NCBI GenBank assembly: GCA_019115455.1
Contig: DXDN01000020.1
Span: forward strand, 1 to 64,000
Source of the DNA: Candidatus Eubacterium faecigallinarum
GTDB lineage: Bacteria; Bacillota; Clostridia; Oscillospirales; Acutalibacteraceae
DNA: 64,000 bases
Reading direction: 5' to 3'
In this document: positions 1 through 8,595 of the stretch, in pieces
Layout: each line of letters begins with the position of its first letter
How positions within the stretch are numbered: the stretch's first letter is position 1
Translations under genes and position numbers: made by a program
The notes under the pieces: model-generated
The model's database searches: none
What the model was told of the DNA's origin: nothing
The model's input: only the letters and a program-made list of their open reading frames with translations

Positions 1-333
1 AGCCAGACGCTCTACTTCAATATAATCCCTAAGGGAATAACAGGAATCACAAAGATAACCTCAAAGTCAAAGGGATTCACAGTGCAGTGGGCAACCCAGC
101 AGACGGCAACAACGGGATATCAGGTGCAGTACAGTACATCAAGCAGCTTCAGCAACGCAACGACCATAACAATGCCGAAGAATGTGTACTACGCAAAGAG
201 CGTAACAGGACTGAAAGGCAACAAGAAATATTATGTAAGAATAAGAACCTATACGCAGACAAAGTTCAACGGTTCAAATTACAACATCTATTCACCCTGG
301 TGCGCTGTTAAGAGCGTTGTTACAGGTAAATAA
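1..333 (+). CDS. C-terminal part of a fibronectin type III domain protein (5' end outside window)
   Basis: The frame is open from base 1 and ends in TAA at 331-333, giving 110 residues of a protein that begins upstream. The visible part looks like one fibronectin type III beta-sandwich: a FTVQW strand, then GYQVQYSTSSSF, then a YYVRIRTYT strand and a final SPW-VKSVVTGK segment, the normal end of such domains. The composition (rich in T, S, N, Y, K; no Cys-rich or catalytic motif) fits a secreted or surface protein of gut clostridia, where FN3 modules often follow catalytic or adhesive domains. The catalytic or binding part cannot be seen, so the overall function is unknown. A strong terminator follows directly. 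Confidence 0.75.
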   Translation, partial: SQTLYFNIIPKGITGITKITSKSKGFTVQWATQQTATTGYQVQYSTSSSFSNATTITMPKNVYYAKSVTGLKGNKKYYVRIRTYTQTKFNGSNYNIYSPWCAVKSVVTGK

Positions 334-338
334 AATGA

Positions 339-372
339 AAGAACTCTCTTTTTTAAGAGAGTTCTTTTTTTA
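339..372 (+). terminator. Rho-independent terminator after the FN3 protein
   Basis: A 12-bp perfect stem (AAGAACTCTCTT / AAGAGAGTTCTT) with a TTTT loop is followed by a T run at 361-371. It closes the transcript of the FN3 protein and isolates it from the long operon that follows. Confidence 0.92.
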
Positions 373-387
373 CAAATAATTATCAAA

Positions 388-416
388 TTTACTATTGAAA
401 TTTTTAACCTTATAAT
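388..416 (+). promoter_or_regulatory. Candidate sigma-A promoter of the long trmH-dprA-topA... operon
   Basis: TTTACT at 388-393 (4 of 6 matches to TTGACA) and TATAAT at 411-416 are 17 bp apart in an AT-rich gap of about 135 bp upstream of the methylase start at 509. It is the only good -10/-35 pair seen in this gap. No clear promoter or terminator is then seen until after the fucosidase gene at 19570. Confidence 0.5.
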
Positions 417-508
417 GTAATATATTTATAATTTAATATATAGATTAATGTCAGTCAGTGATTTCTTTAAACGAATGTAAATTATTGGCACGCTTTCTGG
501 AGTTGTGT

Positions 509-1288
509 ATGGAAAAAATCACAGGTAAAAATAATGATATAATTAAGAACGTGAAAAAACTTCTTTCATCTTCCAAGCACCGCAGGGAGCAGAATCTCTT
601 TGTGCTTGAGGGTGCAAGACTTGTTTTTGACGTTCTTAATTCTTTTTATGAGGTTAGTTGTCTGCTTATGACCCAAAGCGCATATGATAAATATAAAGAA
701 CAGGCAGACAAGATGGTTGAGCTCAGCCGCCGTTCATTTATCATTTCGCAGGAAATATCTGAGAAACTTAGTGACACCAAGAATCCCCAGGGGATATTTG
801 CCGTATGCCCTGTGAAGAAAAACGATGAATTCTTGCCAAAAAGCGGCGGAAAATATATTGCCCTTGACAATATTCAGGATCCGGGTAATCTCGGCACCAT
901 AGTGCGTACCGCTGAGGCGCTCGGCATTGACGGAATCATTGCCGGCGGCGGATGCGATATCTATAATCCTAAAGCGCTGAGAGCGGCAATGGGTTCAATG
1001 CTCAGAATGAATGTTTTTCAGTATGAAAATCTTTGCGATATAATCCCGGTTATGAAAGAATCAGGACTTAAAGTCTATGTCTCGACGCCTGACGATAAAG
1101 CTCTTTCGGTAACAGACGTTGATTTTTCATCAGGCGGTGTGTGCGTAATCGGCAATGAGGCAAACGGCGTGAGCGACAGCGTAAAGAAACTGTGCGACCG
1201 CCTTATAACAATAAAAATGACGGGACGTGCTGAGAGCTTGAACGCTTCAGCCGCCGCCTCTGTAATTATGTGGGAGATGCTTAGATGA
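509..1288 (+). CDS. TrmH/SpoU-family RNA 2'-O-methyltransferase
   Basis: SPOUT-class methyltransferase of 259 residues that transfers a methyl group from SAM to a ribose 2'-OH of rRNA or tRNA; the exact target nucleotide cannot be told from sequence. All three SpoU motifs are present: motif 1 around 119-135 (LDNIQDPGNLGTIVRTAEA), motif 2 around 211-222 (VCVIGNEANGVS), motif 3 around 233-252 (ITIKMTGRAESLNASAAA). The N-terminus (KLLSSSKHRREQNLFVLEG) is the usual substrate-binding SpoU_sub_bind start. I choose ATG 509, preceded by a GGAG; a GTG at 458 in frame would add 17 residues with no family support. The stop overlaps the dprA start (ATGA), implying translational coupling. An RlmB-like or TsnR-like role are both possible. 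Confidence 0.9.
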   Translation: MEKITGKNNDIIKNVKKLLSSSKHRREQNLFVLEGARLVFDVLNSFYEVSCLLMTQSAYDKYKEQADKMVELSRRSFIISQEISEKLSDTKNPQGIFAVCPVKKNDEFLPKSGGKYIALDNIQDPGNLGTIVRTAEALGIDGIIAGGGCDIYNPKALRAAMGSMLRMNVFQYENLCDIIPVMKESGLKVYVSTPDDKALSVTDVDFSSGGVCVIGNEANGVSDSVKKLCDRLITIKMTGRAESLNASAAASVIMWEMLR

Positions 1289-2490
1289 GTGAAAATCTGC
1301 GGTACTGGCTGTGGATGCAAAAAGCTCTGGGCGAAGGGGCGCATATAAGGAATATCCTTGAGGATTTCGGCAGCGCCGAAAATCTATATAACTCCAATAT
1401 ACTTGAATGGAGGATGAGCCCTGCGCTGACTGCTAAGCAGGTGATCAGGCTTGAACAGACCAACTTAAGCTCGGTTGATGAAATAATATATACCTGCGAA
1501 AGTAACGGCTGGAGTATTATTGATTACGACGATGAGCGTTATCCCGACAGACTGAAAAATATATATAATCCGCCCTGTGTGCTCTATGTTGACGGAACTT
1601 TGCCCGATATTGACCGCCTTGCTGTTATCGGTATTGTGGGCACAAGAAAGGCGAGCTCTTACGCAGTTAAGGTGGCGCACATTATGAGCCGAGGCATAAC
1701 CGAATGCGGTGCGCTTGTAATCAGCGGCGGCGCCCTCGGAGTGGATACTGCCGCCCATAAAGGCGCTCTTGCCGCCGGCGGCAAAACTGTTGCAGTGCTC
1801 GGGTGCGGACTCGGCGCAAATTATCTTAACGAGAACAAATCACTCAGGGATGTGATTAAAAATAACGGCGCCTTGGTTACGGAATATCCGCCGTTTACAA
1901 GGGCAAGCAGAACTACGTTCCCAATGCGAAACAGGCTGATAAGCGGCTTGTCAGTAGGCGTTCTCGTGGTGGAGGCAAGCGTTAAAAGCGGCAGCTTAAT
2001 AACTGCCAATTACGCCCTTGAACAGGGTAGGGACGTTTATGCCGTTCCGTCTTCGGTGCTTTCGGTGGATTTTGCAGGTACTAACAAGCTTATTGACGAT
2101 GGTGCAATTGTCGCCACAAAGCCTGCACAAATTGCCGGAGCGTATGTCGAGAAATTTGATACAATTGATATGTCAAAGGCGAGGAGCATAGAAGAGCTGA
2201 TGACAGACGAGTCTGACAAAAGCGCTAACGTTGAAAAAGACGAAAATGCTCTTAGCTTTGAGAAACTTGAAGAAAACCGTGAAAAACGGCTTGAAAACGA
2301 AAAAATCGCCGCCGGTCTTACCGGTGACGTTAAGACTGTATATAACTGCCTGAGTGACTGCTTTGTCCATATCGACACCGTTATAGAGAAAACAGGCCTT
2401 CCCGGTGCCAGCGTAATGGCGTCGGTCACACAGCTTGAAGTGCTGGGTCTTGTGCAGAGCACCTCCGGCAAAAGATACAAATTATCCTGA
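1285..2490 (+). CDS. dprA: DNA processing protein DprA (Smf)
   Basis: DprA loads RecA on incoming single-stranded DNA during natural transformation. The 401-residue protein has the typical layout: a helical N-terminal region, the Rossmann-like domain around 110-290 with GTRKASSYA, VISGGALGVDTAAHKGAL and AVLGCGLGANY, the conserved PMRNRLISGLS stretch, and a C-terminal winged-helix (around 340-400, ending in LEVLGLVQSTSGKRYKL). A charged linker around 290-340 joins the two. It starts at an ATG overlapping the preceding stop and is followed 13 bp later by topA, the usual dprA-topA order in Firmicutes. Whether the cell is competent cannot be judged; DprA is kept widely in clostridia without proven competence. 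Confidence 0.95.
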   Translation: MSENLRYWLWMQKALGEGAHIRNILEDFGSAENLYNSNILEWRMSPALTAKQVIRLEQTNLSSVDEIIYTCESNGWSIIDYDDERYPDRLKNIYNPPCVLYVDGTLPDIDRLAVIGIVGTRKASSYAVKVAHIMSRGITECGALVISGGALGVDTAAHKGALAAGGKTVAVLGCGLGANYLNENKSLRDVIKNNGALVTEYPPFTRASRTTFPMRNRLISGLSVGVLVVEASVKSGSLITANYALEQGRDVYAVPSSVLSVDFAGTNKLIDDGAIVATKPAQIAGAYVEKFDTIDMSKARSIEELMTDESDKSANVEKDENALSFEKLEENREKRLENEKIAAGLTGDVKTVYNCLSDCFVHIDTVIEKTGLPGASVMASVTQLEVLGLVQSTSGKRYKLS

Positions 2491-2503
2491 AAGGAATAAA
2501 AAT

Positions 2504-4606
2504 ATGTCAAAATTAGTTATTGTTGAGTCGCCTGCAAAGGCTAAAAATATCAAGGGTTATCTGGGCAAAGGCTATGACGTTGTGGCGTCCATGGGTCATG
2601 TTCGTGATCTTCCCGCCGCAAGACTCAGCGTTGATATCGCCAATAATTTTGAGCCTAAATACGCAGTAATAAAAGGCAAGGAAAATTTTGTAAAGGAACT
2701 TAAGAAAAAAGCCGACGCATCGGATTATGTGTACCTTGCAACGGACCCCGACCGTGAGGGAGAGGCAATTTCATGGCATCTGGCAACTCTGCTGGGACTT
2801 GATATGAAAGAAAAAAACAGGGTAACATTTAACGAGATAACGAAAAACGGCGTCAAAAACGGTATGGAGCATCCCAGAGCCATTGACATTGATTTTGTGA
2901 ATGCTCAGCAGGCAAGACGTATACTTGACAGGCTTATCGGCTATAAGCTTTCACCCTTTATTTCTCAGAAAATAAGAAGGGGACTTTCAGCGGGACGTGT
3001 TCAGTCTGTGGCACTCAGGCTTGTTGTGGACCGTGAGGAGGAGATCAGGGCATTTAAGCCGGAGGAGTACTGGTCAATAGACGCTAAATTTACAAATCCT
3101 CCTGAGCGCAAGGTGTTTTCCGCCGCACTGTATGCCAAGGACAAAGAAAAAATCAAAATAACAAATAAAGAACAGAGCGACAGCATACTCAGCGACCTTG
3201 AAGGCGCGCACTATATTGTCACAGCCGTCAAGAAAGGCAGCAGGAAGAAGAATCCTACTCCGCCCTTTACAACATCTACGCTTCAGCAGGAGGCATCCCG
3301 CAGGCTTTCGTTCCAGGCAAAGAGAACGATGAAAGCCGCTCAGGAGCTTTATGAGGGCGTCGATGCCGGCGAGCTTGGCACAGTGGGTCTTATCACATAT
3401 ATGAGAACTGACTCCCTTCGTATCTCGGACGAGGCACGTGCGGCAGGTAACGAGTATATATCAGAAACCTACGGCGAAAAGTATTTGCCTAAGAAGCCGA
3501 GATATTATAAATCAAAGAGCAATATCCAGGACGGCCACGAAGCAATCAGACCGTCAATGCCTAAGGTAACTCCAGATCAGGTAAAACCTTATCTCAGCTC
3601 GGATCAGTATAAGATTTATAAGCTTATATGGGAGAGATTCATAGCTTCTCTTATGGAAGCCTGTCTTCAGGAAACCATGAAGATAGAGATTACGGCAAAC
3701 GGCTATAATTTCAGCGCCACAGGTTATACGGTAAAATTCGACGGCTTTACCGCTTTGTATGAAGAAAAGAGCGACGATGAAAAGTCCGATTCCGCATCCG
3801 CTCCTCTGCCTCCGGTAAAAGAGGGCGACGAGCTCAAGCTCAGAAGCATTCTGGGAAATCAGCATTTTACTCAGCCCCCGGCAAGATATACTGAAGCTTC
3901 ATTGACTAAAGCGCTGGAGGAGAACGGAGTGGGACGTCCGTCAACATATGTTACCATAACCTCCACCATTCTTAACCGTGAGTATGTTAAGCGTGAGGGC
4001 AAGCAGTTTGTTCCCACTGAGCTGGGCGAGGCTGTTACAAAGCTTCTTGAGGAGAGAATGCCCAATATCGTAAATGTCAAGTATACCTCAAAGATGGAAA
4101 CGGACCTTGACAAGATTGACTGCGGCGAAAAGGATTATAAGGAAATGATTCGTCATTATTATGACGATTTTGAAAAACCGCTGGAAAAAGCAAAGGCAGA
4201 GATGCAGGGCGTAAAGATTCGCTTAAAGGAAGAGGAAACCGACGAGGTGTGCGAAAAGTGCGGCCGCAAGATGGTTGTCAAGGTCGGCAGATACGGCAAA
4301 TTTCTTGCCTGCCCCGGTTATCCTGAATGTAAAAACACAAAACCGCTGGTATACAAAACAACGGCAAAATGCCCTGAATGCGGCGGCGACGTAATAGAAA
4401 AGAAAACAAAGAAAGGCACTTCCTTCTTCGGATGTTCAAATTATCCCAACTGCAACTTTATGACCTGGGACGCTCCGTCTGATGAAGTGTGCCCCAAGTG
4501 CGGCAAATCCCTGTTCAGACGCAGAGGCAATGTCCTTTATTGTCCGGATACAGAGGGATGCGGCTTTACTAAGCCGGTGCCAAGGAAAAAGAAAACAGAA
4601 GAATAA
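2504..4606 (+). CDS. topA: DNA topoisomerase I (type IA)
   Basis: Relaxes negative supercoils by single-strand passage. 700 residues from ATG 2504, chosen because it follows AAAGGAAT and gives the canonical MSKLVIVESPAKAKNIKGYL start; the open frame extends upstream into dprA but that part is not TopA-like. The Toprim domain includes the acidic DPDREGEAISWHL motif (around 85-97), and the active-site tyrosine is Y299 in TYMRTDS. The C-terminus carries three four-Cys zinc ribbons (CEKCG...C..C, CPECG...C..C, CPKCG...C..C), usual for Firmicutes TopA. The length is normal. Confidence 0.97.
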   Translation: MSKLVIVESPAKAKNIKGYLGKGYDVVASMGHVRDLPAARLSVDIANNFEPKYAVIKGKENFVKELKKKADASDYVYLATDPDREGEAISWHLATLLGLDMKEKNRVTFNEITKNGVKNGMEHPRAIDIDFVNAQQARRILDRLIGYKLSPFISQKIRRGLSAGRVQSVALRLVVDREEEIRAFKPEEYWSIDAKFTNPPERKVFSAALYAKDKEKIKITNKEQSDSILSDLEGAHYIVTAVKKGSRKKNPTPPFTTSTLQQEASRRLSFQAKRTMKAAQELYEGVDAGELGTVGLITYMRTDSLRISDEARAAGNEYISETYGEKYLPKKPRYYKSKSNIQDGHEAIRPSMPKVTPDQVKPYLSSDQYKIYKLIWERFIASLMEACLQETMKIEITANGYNFSATGYTVKFDGFTALYEEKSDDEKSDSASAPLPPVKEGDELKLRSILGNQHFTQPPARYTEASLTKALEENGVGRPSTYVTITSTILNREYVKREGKQFVPTELGEAVTKLLEERMPNIVNVKYTSKMETDLDKIDCGEKDYKEMIRHYYDDFEKPLEKAKAEMQGVKIRLKEEETDEVCEKCGRKMVVKVGRYGKFLACPGYPECKNTKPLVYKTTAKCPECGGDVIEKKTKKGTSFFGCSNYPNCNFMTWDAPSDEVCPKCGKSLFRRRGNVLYCPDTEGCGFTKPVPRKKKTEE

Positions 4607-4625
4607 AAAATTATTAGAAAATACT

Positions 4626-5942
4626 ATGAAATTTAAAGTTATAGGCGCAGGACTTGCAGGCGTTGAAGCGGCTTGGCAGATAGCCGAGGCAGGATTTCCT
4701 GTTGAGCTTTATGAAATGAAAGAAATTAAACGCTCGCCTGCTCATAAGACGGATATGTTTTGTGAGCTGGTGTGCTCCAACTCCCTTAAAGCGTCAAGGC
4801 TTGAAAGCTCCGCAGGTCTGCTGAAAGAGGAAATGTTCAGGCTCGGCAGTATTACGGTGCCTGTTGCACGTGAATGCGCTGTTCCGGCAGGCGGAGCCTT
4901 GGCAGTAGACAGGGATATTTTTTCAAAAAAAATAACCGACCTTATTAAAGATCATAAAAATATCACCGTGGTAAACGAAGTGGTGCGTGAGCTTAAATAT
5001 GATGACGACACCATCGTGATAGTGGCTACAGGTCCCCTTACCGACGGTGAACTGGCTGAGAATATTAAAGCTCTTGTGGGGGATTATCTCTCCTTTTATG
5101 ACGCTGCGGCTCCGATAGTTACCGCCGACAGCATTGATATGAGCAAGGCTTTCGGTGCTTCGAGATATGACAGAGGCGGCGAAGCTGACTACATTAACTG
5201 TCCGTTTAACAAACAGCAGTATGAAACGTTCATAAACGAGCTTGTTAATGCCGAAAGTGCCGTGGTGCATGATTTTGACGTCTACGAGGGCTGTATGCCC
5301 ATAGAGAAACTGGCAAAAAGAGGCACCGATGCACCGAGGTTCGGACCTATGAAACCTGTGGGGCTTGTTGATCCCTCCACCTGCAGAAGACCCTGGGCGT
5401 GTGTACAGCTAAGGCGTGAGAACGCCAAGGGAACAATGTTCAATTTGGTAGGCTTTCAGACAAATTTAAAATTCGGCGAGCAAAAAAGAGTATTTTCCAT
5501 GATACCGGGACTTGAAAACGCAGAGTTTGTCAGGTACGGTGTAATGCACAGAAACTCGTTTTTAAACTCACCCGGACTGCTTAACAGCGATTACAGCCTT
5601 AAAAGCCACGGCAATATATTTTTTGCCGGTCAGATAACGGGCGTTGAGGGTTATATGGAATCCGCCGGCAGCGGAATCATAGCAGGCATTAATGCCGTCA
5701 GAAAAGCTGAGGGAAAGCCGTCGTTTGTTCCTCCCGAAGATACAATGCTCGGTGCATTGTGCGCATATATAAGTGATGTAAGTGTTAAAAACTTTCAGCC
5801 CATGGGTGCAAATTTCGGTATTCTTCCGCCCATTGAGCCGAAAATAAAGGATAAAAAAGAAAGATACAGGGCGCTGTCTGACAGAGCCTTGAGTTCCCTT
5901 GAAAAATCAGTTAAGGAGAACGGTAATGAAGATAATTGTTGA
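4626..5942 (+). CDS. trmFO: Methylenetetrahydrofolate-tRNA (uracil-54-C5) methyltransferase TrmFO
   Basis: Folate- and FAD-dependent enzyme that makes ribothymidine 54 in the T-loop of tRNA, the Gram-positive alternative to TrmA. 438 residues from ATG 4626, where the protein starts directly with the FAD-binding beta-alpha-beta fold (VIGAGLAGVEAAW, residues 5-17). Other family stretches are ELVCSNSLK, the CRRPWACVQLRREN block and the C-terminal GQITGVEGYMESAGSGIIAGINA that closes the FAD site. Upstream in-frame starts lie inside topA and lack homology. The topA-trmFO order is typical of Firmicutes. Its end overlaps the plsX start by 17 bp. Confidence 0.96.
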   Translation: MKFKVIGAGLAGVEAAWQIAEAGFPVELYEMKEIKRSPAHKTDMFCELVCSNSLKASRLESSAGLLKEEMFRLGSITVPVARECAVPAGGALAVDRDIFSKKITDLIKDHKNITVVNEVVRELKYDDDTIVIVATGPLTDGELAENIKALVGDYLSFYDAAAPIVTADSIDMSKAFGASRYDRGGEADYINCPFNKQQYETFINELVNAESAVVHDFDVYEGCMPIEKLAKRGTDAPRFGPMKPVGLVDPSTCRRPWACVQLRRENAKGTMFNLVGFQTNLKFGEQKRVFSMIPGLENAEFVRYGVMHRNSFLNSPGLLNSDYSLKSHGNIFFAGQITGVEGYMESAGSGIIAGINAVRKAEGKPSFVPPEDTMLGALCAYISDVSVKNFQPMGANFGILPPIEPKIKDKKERYRALSDRALSSLEKSVKENGNEDNC

Positions 5943-6915
5943 TGCATTCGGCGGTGATAACGCTCCGCTGGAAATTATTAAAGGTTCCATGCTTGCCAGT
6001 CGGGAATATGACGTGGATATTATACTGACAGGCGATCGGGACAAAATAGAAGCGTGTGCTAAAGAAAATTCAATCGACCTGAAACGTACGCAAATTGTTG
6101 ACGCTAAAGGTGTTATAACCATGCACGACGACGCAAAATCCGTGCTTAAGGAAAAGGCGGATTCTTCAATGTCGGCAGGCTTCAGGCTGCTTAACGACGG
6201 CTCGGGTGACGCATTTGTCAGCGCTGGAAACACAGGCGCAATAACCGTTGGCGCAACGCTTATTACAAAGCGTATCAAAGGGATAAAGAGGCCTGCAATC
6301 GCCTCCGTTATGCCCAGCGCCAAAAAGCCGATACTGCTTATGGACTGCGGAGCAAATGCCGAGTGCAGAGCGGAATTTCTCTACCAGTTCGGTCTTATGG
6401 GCGACCTTTATATGAAGCATATTCTCAAGTATGAGAACCCCAGAATTGCTCTGGCTAACAACGGTGTTGAGGAGACAAAAGGCACTCCGCTTGTTAGGGA
6501 AGCTTATGAGCTGATGAAAAAGGCTCCGTATAATTTCGTTGGTAATATTGAGGGCAGGCAGATACCTTTCGGTGATGCCGATGTCATTGTTGCCGACGGT
6601 TTTACAGGTAATCTGATTTTAAAAATGTACGAGGGCGTTGCTAAGGTGCTTATGAGCGGTATCAAGGACGCCTTTATGAAAAATATATTTTCAAAGCTGT
6701 CATATCTCGGCGTTAAAAACGGACTCGACGATATGAAAAAACAGTTTGATTATAAGGAATACGGCGGAGCGGTAATGCTCGGTGTTAAAAAGCCAGTAGT
6801 AAAAGCTCACGGCTCTGCCGACGCAAATACTTTTAAAAACGCCATTAAGCAGGCAGTTTGGTTTCTTGAAAACGACCTTATTAAAGAAATCGAAAATGCG
6901 CTTAATCCGGCATAA
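5926..6915 (+). CDS. plsX: Phosphate acyltransferase PlsX
   Basis: Makes acyl-phosphate from acyl-ACP for PlsY, the first step of membrane phospholipid synthesis in Gram-positives. 329 residues, start at ATG 5926 after AAGGAG (MKIIVDAFGGDNAP, the family's canonical N-terminus). Other conserved stretches: SSMSAGFRLLNDG, AFVSAGNTGAI, CGANAECR, VADGFTGNLILK, and the GVKKPVVKAHGSAD block near the end. Peripheral membrane protein. It overlaps the end of trmFO and is followed by rnc after 23 bp; the acpP gene often found between plsX and rnc is absent here. Confidence 0.96.
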   Translation: MKIIVDAFGGDNAPLEIIKGSMLASREYDVDIILTGDRDKIEACAKENSIDLKRTQIVDAKGVITMHDDAKSVLKEKADSSMSAGFRLLNDGSGDAFVSAGNTGAITVGATLITKRIKGIKRPAIASVMPSAKKPILLMDCGANAECRAEFLYQFGLMGDLYMKHILKYENPRIALANNGVEETKGTPLVREAYELMKKAPYNFVGNIEGRQIPFGDADVIVADGFTGNLILKMYEGVAKVLMSGIKDAFMKNIFSKLSYLGVKNGLDDMKKQFDYKEYGGAVMLGVKKPVVKAHGSADANTFKNAIKQAVWFLENDLIKEIENALNPA

Positions 6916-6938
6916 TCTTCTAAAGGAAGTCATGGTAT

Positions 6939-7613
6939 ATGGAAACTCTTGAAAAGAGAATCAGCTACAGATTTAATAACAGGTCTTATCTTATGCAGGC
7001 GCTTACCCATTCCTCATTTGCAAATGAGAGGAATAACGGCTCCAAAAGTAACGAAAGAATGGAATTTCTCGGCGATTCGGTGCTGTCGCTGATAACCAGC
7101 CAGTTTTTGTTTGAAACGTATCCGGATATGCCTGAGGGCGAGCTTTCAAAATTTAAGGCGTCCCTTGTCTGCACCGAGAGCCTGTCGGGATTTGCGTCTC
7201 AGATTTGTCTCGGCGATTATCTTTTCCTCGGCAAGGGGGAGACGCTGACAGGCGGAGCGCACCGCCCCTCAATACTCGAGGACGCGTTTGAATCCCTGAT
7301 AGCCGCCATATATCTTGACGGCGGACTTGAAAAAGCCAGAGAATTTGTACTGGGCTTTCTCAGACCTGCGCTGGAAAATCACAATATCAACTTTAAGGAT
7401 TATAAAACGACCCTTCAGGAGGTTATTCAGCAGAACCCCGACCAGAGTATAAACTATGTTTTCGTAGGTTCTTCAGGTCCCGACCATGACAAGGTGTTTG
7501 AGGCTGAGGTCAGACTTAATTCCAACGTCATCGGCAGAGGAAAGGGTAAAAGCAAAAAAAGCGCCGAACAGGCTGCCGCCAAAGAAGCGCTGAAACTAAT
7601 GGGATTAGGATGA
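6939..7613 (+). CDS. rnc: Ribonuclease III
   Basis: Double-strand-specific endoribonuclease for rRNA and mRNA processing. 224 residues: the RNase III catalytic domain with the signature NERMEFLGDSVLSL (around 38-51, holding the metal-binding Glu and Asp) and the second acidic site in ILEDAFESLIAAIYLDGG (around 111-128); then a double-stranded RNA-binding domain (around 155-223) ending in GRGKGKSKKSAEQAAAKEAL. Start ATG 6939 is preceded by AAAGGAAG at a somewhat long spacing. It lies between plsX and a radical SAM gene ahead of smc, a common clostridial order. Confidence 0.96.
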   Translation: METLEKRISYRFNNRSYLMQALTHSSFANERNNGSKSNERMEFLGDSVLSLITSQFLFETYPDMPEGELSKFKASLVCTESLSGFASQICLGDYLFLGKGETLTGGAHRPSILEDAFESLIAAIYLDGGLEKAREFVLGFLRPALENHNINFKDYKTTLQEVIQQNPDQSINYVFVGSSGPDHDKVFEAEVRLNSNVIGRGKGKSKKSAEQAAAKEALKLMGLG

Positions 7614-7623
7614 TTTTAAATAT

Positions 7624-8595
7624 ATGAAAAAAGGCAATATCAGTATTTTTGTGCCGCATCAGGGCTGCCCGTGTGCATGCTCTTTCTGTAACCAAAAAAC
7701 AATAACGGGCAAGACTTTTTTGCCCGACGTTGAATATGTGGACAAGACAGTTAAAACAGCTCTGTCAAAAAAAGGGTATGATTATGAAATCGCTTTTTTC
7801 GGCGGTTCCTTTACAGCCATTGACAGGGATTACATGCTTGAGCTTCTTTCAGCCGCCTATCCTTATGTCAAAAGCGGCGAGGTTTCGGGTATCCGAATTT
7901 CCACAAGACCTGACTGTATCACAGAGGAAATACTTGATTTACTCAAAAAATACGGCGTTACCAGCATTGAGCTGGGCGCTCAGAGTATGGACGACGAAGT
8001 CCTTGAAGCCAACAGAAGAGGACACACTGCCCAGGATGTTTTAAACGCGTCTGAAATGATAAAAAACGCAGGCTTTGAGCTTGGACTTCAGATGATGACG
8101 GGACTTTATAAGGACACTGCTGAAAAGTCCCTTGAAACCGCTAAAAAAATAATAGAAATTAAACCCCAAACGGTCAGAATATACCCCACAGTTGTACTTA
8201 AAAATACATATCTTGCAGAGCTTTATCTGAGCGGCGAATACAAGCCGCTTAACGTGGATGATTCTGTGGAGCTGTGCGCTGTTCTTGTGCCGATGTTTGA
8301 GAAGGCGGGAATCAGAGTGATACGCCTGGGACTTCATTCGGGCAGCGATATCAAGGAGAATATGCTGGCAGGCGGATTTCACGACAGTTTCGGCGAGCTG
8401 GTAAAATCACGCATAATGGTTAATAAAATCCTTGAACTGCCGCCGGCTGATTATCAGGTGTTTGTTAATCAGAGGTCAATCTCCAAGCTCAAGGGCAACG
8501 GAAAAAGAAATATTTATCTCCTTATGGAGAGGGGATATAACATAAAAATTATTACTGACAACGGACTTGACGTTGATGAACTGAGGATAAAATAA
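7624..8595 (+). CDS. Radical SAM protein of the Elp3-like group (rnc-smc neighbour)
   Basis: 323 residues with the radical SAM cluster motif CPCACSFC (CxxxCxxC) right after a HQGC start, followed by FFGGSFTAID and a TIM-barrel pattern (IRISTRPDCI, SIELGAQSMDDEVL, GLQMMTGLY). It resembles the catalytic half of Elp3/COG1243 proteins but lacks the C-terminal GNAT acetyltransferase domain. In clostridia this gene sits regularly between rnc and smc. The substrate is unknown; a tRNA-modifying or oxidoreductase role is possible but not shown. The stop shares a base with the smc start (TAATG), so the two are probably translationally coupled. Confidence 0.85.
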   Translation: MKKGNISIFVPHQGCPCACSFCNQKTITGKTFLPDVEYVDKTVKTALSKKGYDYEIAFFGGSFTAIDRDYMLELLSAAYPYVKSGEVSGIRISTRPDCITEEILDLLKKYGVTSIELGAQSMDDEVLEANRRGHTAQDVLNASEMIKNAGFELGLQMMTGLYKDTAEKSLETAKKIIEIKPQTVRIYPTVVLKNTYLAELYLSGEYKPLNVDDSVELCAVLVPMFEKAGIRVIRLGLHSGSDIKENMLAGGFHDSFGELVKSRIMVNKILELPPADYQVFVNQRSISKLKGNGKRNIYLLMERGYNIKIITDNGLDVDELRIK